DNA of 64,000 nt, taken from NCBI GenBank assembly GCA_016715765.1, contig JADJZJ010000003.1:100727-164726 (forward strand), written 5' to 3'. The stretch is from Opitutaceae bacterium. GTDB lineage: Bacteria > Verrucomicrobiota > Verrucomicrobiia > Opitutales > Opitutaceae. The notes under the pieces are model-generated. The model was not told the DNA's origin. It ran no database searches and saw nothing but the letters and a program-made list of their open reading frames with translations. The translations under genes were made by a program, and so were the position numbers. Of this stretch, positions 60,813-64,000 are shown piece after piece. Position 1 is the stretch's first letter; each line of letters opens with the position of its first letter.

Positions 60813-61733
60813 TCACTGAATTATTCGAAGATCAGCCGACTCCGGAATCTCCAACGTGACCCACACGGGCCGGTGATCACTGGCCTTTCCGGATTGCGGT
60901 CCATCCTGAATCACCGCGCGTCCACCCTGCACCGACGACCGCAGCCCGGGTGAAACCAGAATGTGGTCCACCCGCTGGTAGGTGTCCTCCTTGCCATAGT
61001 GGTAGGTCCAGTTTTCTCCCCGGGAATCGGCGGCGGAGAGCAGCTTCGCAATCACCGTGCGTCCCCGCTTGAGCATATAACGCACCGGAGCGCTGGCCTT
61101 GGCATCGTTGAAATCTCCCAGCACCAGAAACCGGGCCGTGGCCGGATCCGGAAACTGCGTCAGAATGTGATTACGGATAACCGTCGCCTCGCCGGCGCGC
61201 CGCTTCGCCGACTGCGGGTCGTCGGGACGGTCCGTGTAGCGGCTCTTGAGATGCAGCGCCCAGACGGTGATCTCACCGGATGCGGTCGCCAGCCTCACCT
61301 CCAGCAGTCCGCGTTTCACCTCCGTCATCGCCCCGAAATATTTGAACCGCAGTTCCCGGTGCGGCACGACCGTGAGGGGCGGCTGTTTGGCCAGCAGGGC
61401 GATATGCCGGTCATCGTCGCCCGCCTCGAGCACGGTGGCATGGGCATAGGGCAAACCCTCCGCCGCCAGATCCCGGCGCAGTTCCTCCAGGTGGGCCGGA
61501 CTGCCCATTTCCTGCAGGAAAAGCAGGTCCGCATTCATCGCCCGGATCACCTCCCGGAGCGCCCGTTTCGCCTCCTCCGGTTTCGGGTAATCCTGCCGGT
61601 AGCCCGCGGCCGTCATGCGGTTCGCCGGGCCGTAGTTTTCCACGTTGTAGGTGCCGATCTTCAGTGTCGCCGCCGGCGCCACCGCCACCGCCAGCAGCAA
61701 ACCGAGGCCGGCCCTGACCAGGGCGAACCTCAT
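60813..61733 (-). CDS. Exported endonuclease/exonuclease/phosphatase-family protein
   Basis: A 306-residue EEP-fold protein with a signal peptide (LGLLLAVAVAPAATLKIG). EEP motifs are KIGTYNVENYGPANR (Asn), LLFLQEMGSP (Glu), WALHLKSRY, FLVLGDFNDAKAS (Asp and Asn) and the terminal SDHRPVWV (His). It probably acts on nucleic acids or phosphodiesters in the periplasm. The ATG overlaps the M48 protease stop by 4 bp, giving a coupled two-gene operon. Confidence 0.85.
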   Translation of the reverse strand: MRFALVRAGLGLLLAVAVAPAATLKIGTYNVENYGPANRMTAAGYRQDYPKPEEAKRALREVIRAMNADLLFLQEMGSPAHLEELRRDLAAEGLPYAHATVLEAGDDDRHIALLAKQPPLTVVPHRELRFKYFGAMTEVKRGLLEVRLATASGEITVWALHLKSRYTDRPDDPQSAKRRAGEATVIRNHILTQFPDPATARFLVLGDFNDAKASAPVRYMLKRGRTVIAKLLSAADSRGENWTYHYGKEDTYQRVDHILVSPGLRSSVQGGRAVIQDGPQSGKASDHRPVWVTLEIPESADLRIIQ

Positions 61734-62974
61734 GCCGACTGCACGGAGCGTTCCCGTTCCACCAGCGTGGGATGGGAATGGAAGAAAGCGCTGAACCACG
61801 GGTGCGGCGTCAGGTTGCTCAGGTTTTTCTGCGCCAGTTTGCGCAGCGCCCCGACAATGGGAGACGCGCCGCCCATGGCGTCGCGCGCAAAGGCGTCCGC
61901 CTCGTATTCATGCCGGCGGGAAAAATAATTTGTCAGCGGCGAGAACCAGAACATCACCAGGCCGCTCAGCAGGCCGAAGAGCAGGAAGGCCGGCGCGAGT
62001 TCGCCCGGCGGGAAACCGAAGGCGGTGTTGAACCACGGGCTGCGCGCCAGCCACGCAATGAGGGCGAAGCCGCCGAGCTGCATGGCGGCCGACACGGCGA
62101 GCATCTTCGGGATGTGCCCGCAGCGGTAGTGCCCGATCTCGTGCGCGAGCACCGCCTCGAGTTCCTCCGCGGACAGCTGCGCCATGAGCGTGTCGAACAG
62201 CACGATGCGGCGGAAGCGGCCGAAGCCGGTGAAGAACGCGTTGGAATGCCCCGAGCGCTTGGAGCCGTCCATGACCTGGATGGCCCGCGCGCGGAAGCCC
62301 GTGCGGTCGCCCAGCGCCAGCAGGCGGTTGCGCAGATCGCCATCGGGCAGCGGCGTGAGCTTGTTGAACAGCGGCAGGATCAGCTTCGGGTAGAGCACGA
62401 GCATCAGCAGCTGGAAGCCAAACATCAGCCCGAAGCCCCACCACCACCACGCCGGCCCCACCCAGGTCACCAGCGAGAGGAGGACCCACAGCAGCGGATA
62501 GCCGATCAACAGCATGAGCAGCAGACCCTTGAGCTTGTCGGTCACCCAGAGCCTGGGCGTGCATTGGTTGAAGCCGAACTTCGCCTCCAGGCGGAACTGC
62601 GACCACCAGTCGAAGGGCAGCCCCGGCAGGGTCAGCAGCACCCCCGAGGTGAGAATGAAGAGCGCATCATCCCACACGCGGTCCGGTCCGCCCCAATGGG
62701 CGAACTGTTCATAAATCACCGGCAGCACCCCGCCGAAAATGACCATCGCCAGCACCAGGGAGTCGAAAATCTCAACCAGCAGGCCGAAGCGGGATTTCTC
62801 CAGGGTGTAGTTCACGGACTTCGCATAGGTCGCCGGATCCATGATCGCCGCGGCGGCGGGCGGCGGGGACAGGGCATGGCGGCGGACCTCCGCGCGGTTG
62901 AGGGCGCCCAGCACCCATTCACCGGCCAGGCGGAGCAACATCAGCAAGGCCGTGACCCAAAGGACGATAGTCAT
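61730..62974 (-). CDS. M48-family membrane metalloprotease (Ste24-like)
   Basis: A 414-residue inner-membrane zinc protease. The motif VLAHEIGHYRCGHIPKML supplies HExxH, and the second Glu lies in SRRHEYEADAFARDAMGG. Six or seven membrane spans surround it (for example LVLAMVIFGGVLPVI, LWVLLSLVTWVGPAWWWW). The start at 62974 (MTIVLWVTALLMLLRLAGEW) begins the first span; the frame stays open upstream without support. It is similar to CAAX prenyl protease 1 and to bacterial quality-control proteases. First in the operon with the EEP protein. Confidence 0.88.
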   Translation of the reverse strand: MTIVLWVTALLMLLRLAGEWVLGALNRAEVRRHALSPPPAAAAIMDPATYAKSVNYTLEKSRFGLLVEIFDSLVLAMVIFGGVLPVIYEQFAHWGGPDRVWDDALFILTSGVLLTLPGLPFDWWSQFRLEAKFGFNQCTPRLWVTDKLKGLLLMLLIGYPLLWVLLSLVTWVGPAWWWWGFGLMFGFQLLMLVLYPKLILPLFNKLTPLPDGDLRNRLLALGDRTGFRARAIQVMDGSKRSGHSNAFFTGFGRFRRIVLFDTLMAQLSAEELEAVLAHEIGHYRCGHIPKMLAVSAAMQLGGFALIAWLARSPWFNTAFGFPPGELAPAFLLFGLLSGLVMFWFSPLTNYFSRRHEYEADAFARDAMGGASPIVGALRKLAQKNLSNLTPHPWFSAFFHSHPTLVERERSVQSA

Positions 62975-63056
62975 GCACCCCAGTGCATGCAAAACGCGTT
63001 TCGCCGCCAGTCCAAAGATTGTTTGAAATAGACCGACCGGCTCCCATCTTGGCGAC

Positions 63057-63299
63057 GTGGAAGCCAAAGAAGCCAAACTCTCCTTCGAAACCGCCCTCGC
63101 CAAACTCGAGGCCATCGTCGAGTCGATGGAGTCGGGAGACGTGCCCCTGGCCGACCTGCTCGCGAAGTTCGAGGAGGGCAGCAAGCTGCTGAAAGCCTGC
63201 GAGGCGCGCCTGAAGGAGGCCGAACTCAAGATTGAACAGCTCAAGAAGTCGAAGGACGGCGCCACCTTCGGCAGTTTCGATCCCGAGCGGACCGCCTGA
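63057..63299 (+). CDS. xseB: Exodeoxyribonuclease VII small subunit
   Basis: An 80-residue subunit of ExoVII, which degrades single-stranded DNA with XseA. The family core SFETALAKLEAIVESMESGD is followed by PLADLLAKFEEGSKLLKACE and a Lys-rich helix. GTG start at 63057. It is followed 19 bp later by dxs, the usual xseB-(ispA)-dxs neighbourhood, though ispA is missing between them. Confidence 0.93.
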   Translation: MEAKEAKLSFETALAKLEAIVESMESGDVPLADLLAKFEEGSKLLKACEARLKEAELKIEQLKKSKDGATFGSFDPERTA

Positions 63300-63318
63300 G
63301 CCGCCCCCGGTCCCGCTG

Positions 63319-64000
63319 ATGAACAACGCTTCCTCACCTTCCCGTCTGCTGGATGGAATTCGCAGTCCCGCCGATCTCAAGGCCCTCGCCCCGGAACAGC
63401 TTCCGCTCCTGGCGCAGGAAATCCGCGACGAGATCATCGCCGTCACCGCCCGCAACGGCGGCCATGTCGGCCCCAACCTCGGCGTGGTCGAGCTCACCCT
63501 CGCGCTGCACCGGGTGTTCAACACCCCGGCGGACCAGTTCGTCTTCGACGTCGCGCACCAGGGCTACGTGCACAAGCTGCTGACCGGCCGCGGCGGCGCG
63601 TTTTTCCACCAGCTCCGCCAGACCGATGGCGCCAGCGGCTTCCTCTACCGCCGCGAGAGTCCGCACGACGCCTTCGGGGCGGGCCACGCCGGCACCGCCC
63701 TTTCCGCCGCCCTCGGCATGGCCACGGCCCGCGACCTGCGCGGCACCGACGAGCACGTGGTCGCGATCTGCGGCGATGCCGCCTTCACCTGCGGCATCAC
63801 CCTTGAGGCGCTCAACAACATCGTCTCCTCGACGAAGCGCCTGATCGTCATCCTCAACGACAACGAGTGGTCCATCGCCAAGAACGTCGGCGCCATCTCG
63901 CACTACCTCAACCGCATCAGCACGAGCCGCACCTATAACAAGCTGCACCACGACGTGGAGGCGTTCTTCAAGAGCTTCCCCACCGGCGCCGAGATGAACC
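63319..64000 (+). CDS. dxs: 1-deoxy-D-xylulose-5-phosphate synthase, N-terminal part (3' end outside window)
   Basis: The thiamine-diphosphate enzyme starting the MEP isoprenoid pathway. The visible 227 codons start at ATG 63319: LLDGIRSPADLKALAPEQLP, GGHVGPNLGVVELTLALH (family box), VFDVAHQGYVHKLLTGR and ESPHDAFGAGHAGTALSAAL. The TPP motif reads ICGDAAFTCGITLEALNNI rather than the classic GDGA; this Ala variant also occurs in other PVC-type enzymes as far as I recall. The open frame runs off the window. Isoprenoid role is certain, the exact completeness cannot be judged. Confidence 0.93.
   Translation, partial: MNNASSPSRLLDGIRSPADLKALAPEQLPLLAQEIRDEIIAVTARNGGHVGPNLGVVELTLALHRVFNTPADQFVFDVAHQGYVHKLLTGRGGAFFHQLRQTDGASGFLYRRESPHDAFGAGHAGTALSAALGMATARDLRGTDEHVVAICGDAAFTCGITLEALNNIVSSTKRLIVILNDNEWSIAKNVGAISHYLNRISTSRTYNKLHHDVEAFFKSFPTGAEMN

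Noticed and set aside
1..64000. tRNA, rRNA or other structured RNA genes
   Set aside because: No cloverleaf with TTCGA-type arm or rRNA segment was recognised by eye. A tRNA scan could still find something I missed.
1..64000. Insertion sequence or RAYT transposase gene in the window
   Set aside because: None of the supported proteins has a transposase DDE or HUH/Y1 motif, although the REP-like elements suggest that such genes exist elsewhere.

Overview
The window is GC-rich bacterial chromosome with short gaps, many 4-bp ATGA start/stop overlaps and a housekeeping gene set: rpe, hpt, uvrB, a Glu-type dehydrogenase, rpmE/rpmJ, aroQ, pgsA/pgpA, coaD, rimO, mpl, priA, fur, hemW, xseB and dxs. 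The gene mix points to Verrucomicrobiota, most likely Opitutales/Opitutaceae. The clues are zinc-free L31/L36, a DXS with a GDAAFTCG variant motif, an LRR lipoprotein, TPR secretory proteins and intergenic DNA packed with palindromic repeats. This placement is inference; no rRNA or tRNA gene was seen.

Layout. 1-10.5 kb: end of rpe, an ABC ATPase plus binding protein without a permease, hpt, a frameshifted uvrB, a HAD phosphatase, a coiled-coil membrane protein and gdh. 10.8-15.7 kb: a frameshifted methyltransferase/DUF4214 gene, a Na+/H+ antiporter, a SerB-like phosphatase, L31/L36, YqgE and dCMP deaminase. 15.75-18.5 kb: a tightly coupled methyltransferase / FAD oxidoreductase / type III polyketide synthase operon, the only clear secondary-metabolism locus. 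18.5-22.3 kb: Nif3-like, aroQ, a NusG paralogue, pgpA-pgsA and coaD. 22.7-26.1 kb: a MacA/MacB-type exporter. 26.3-31.6 kb: two TPR secretory proteins, a frameshifted URO-D-like gene, a degraded VOC gene and an LRR lipoprotein. 31.7-34.4 kb: an NMT1/ThiY-type ABC importer. 34.7-45 kb: two methyltransferases, an M61 protease, a 32-residue basic protein, a frameshifted rimO, an unknown membrane protein, mpl and three very small genes. 45.1-50.3 kb: a sugar locus (heparinase II/III-like protein, MFS carrier, BNR sialidase-like enzyme). 50.6-64 kb: priA, fur, a lipoprotein/M23 fusion ORF, a SAM-hydroxide adenosyltransferase, hemW, a lipoprotein, a transglutaminase-like protein, an EEP nuclease, an M48 protease, xseB and the start of dxs.

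The most striking feature is the intergenic DNA. At least eight different short palindromes, nearly all headed by GTAG (one by GGAG), sit within a few bases of gene 3' ends, mostly as inverted pairs with the heads facing outwards. That is the architecture of REP/REPIN elements mobilised by RAYT (TnpA_REP) transposases. Different families are nested in each other, interrupt one operon, provide a linker that fuses two reading frames, and supply stop codons (priA's UAG lies in a GTAG head). Further non-REP families (GTTNAGCGTT tandems, CCGTGAAATCCGTG-type, TTCGCCGGGCCTACGGAGG) behave similarly. No RAYT gene is in the window.

At least four genes (uvrB, the 10.8 kb methyltransferase, URO-D-like, rimO) are split by apparent single-base indels that restore a textbook protein when corrected. 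Several are essential or near-essential, so assembly or sequencing error is the simplest explanation, but it must be checked against reads.
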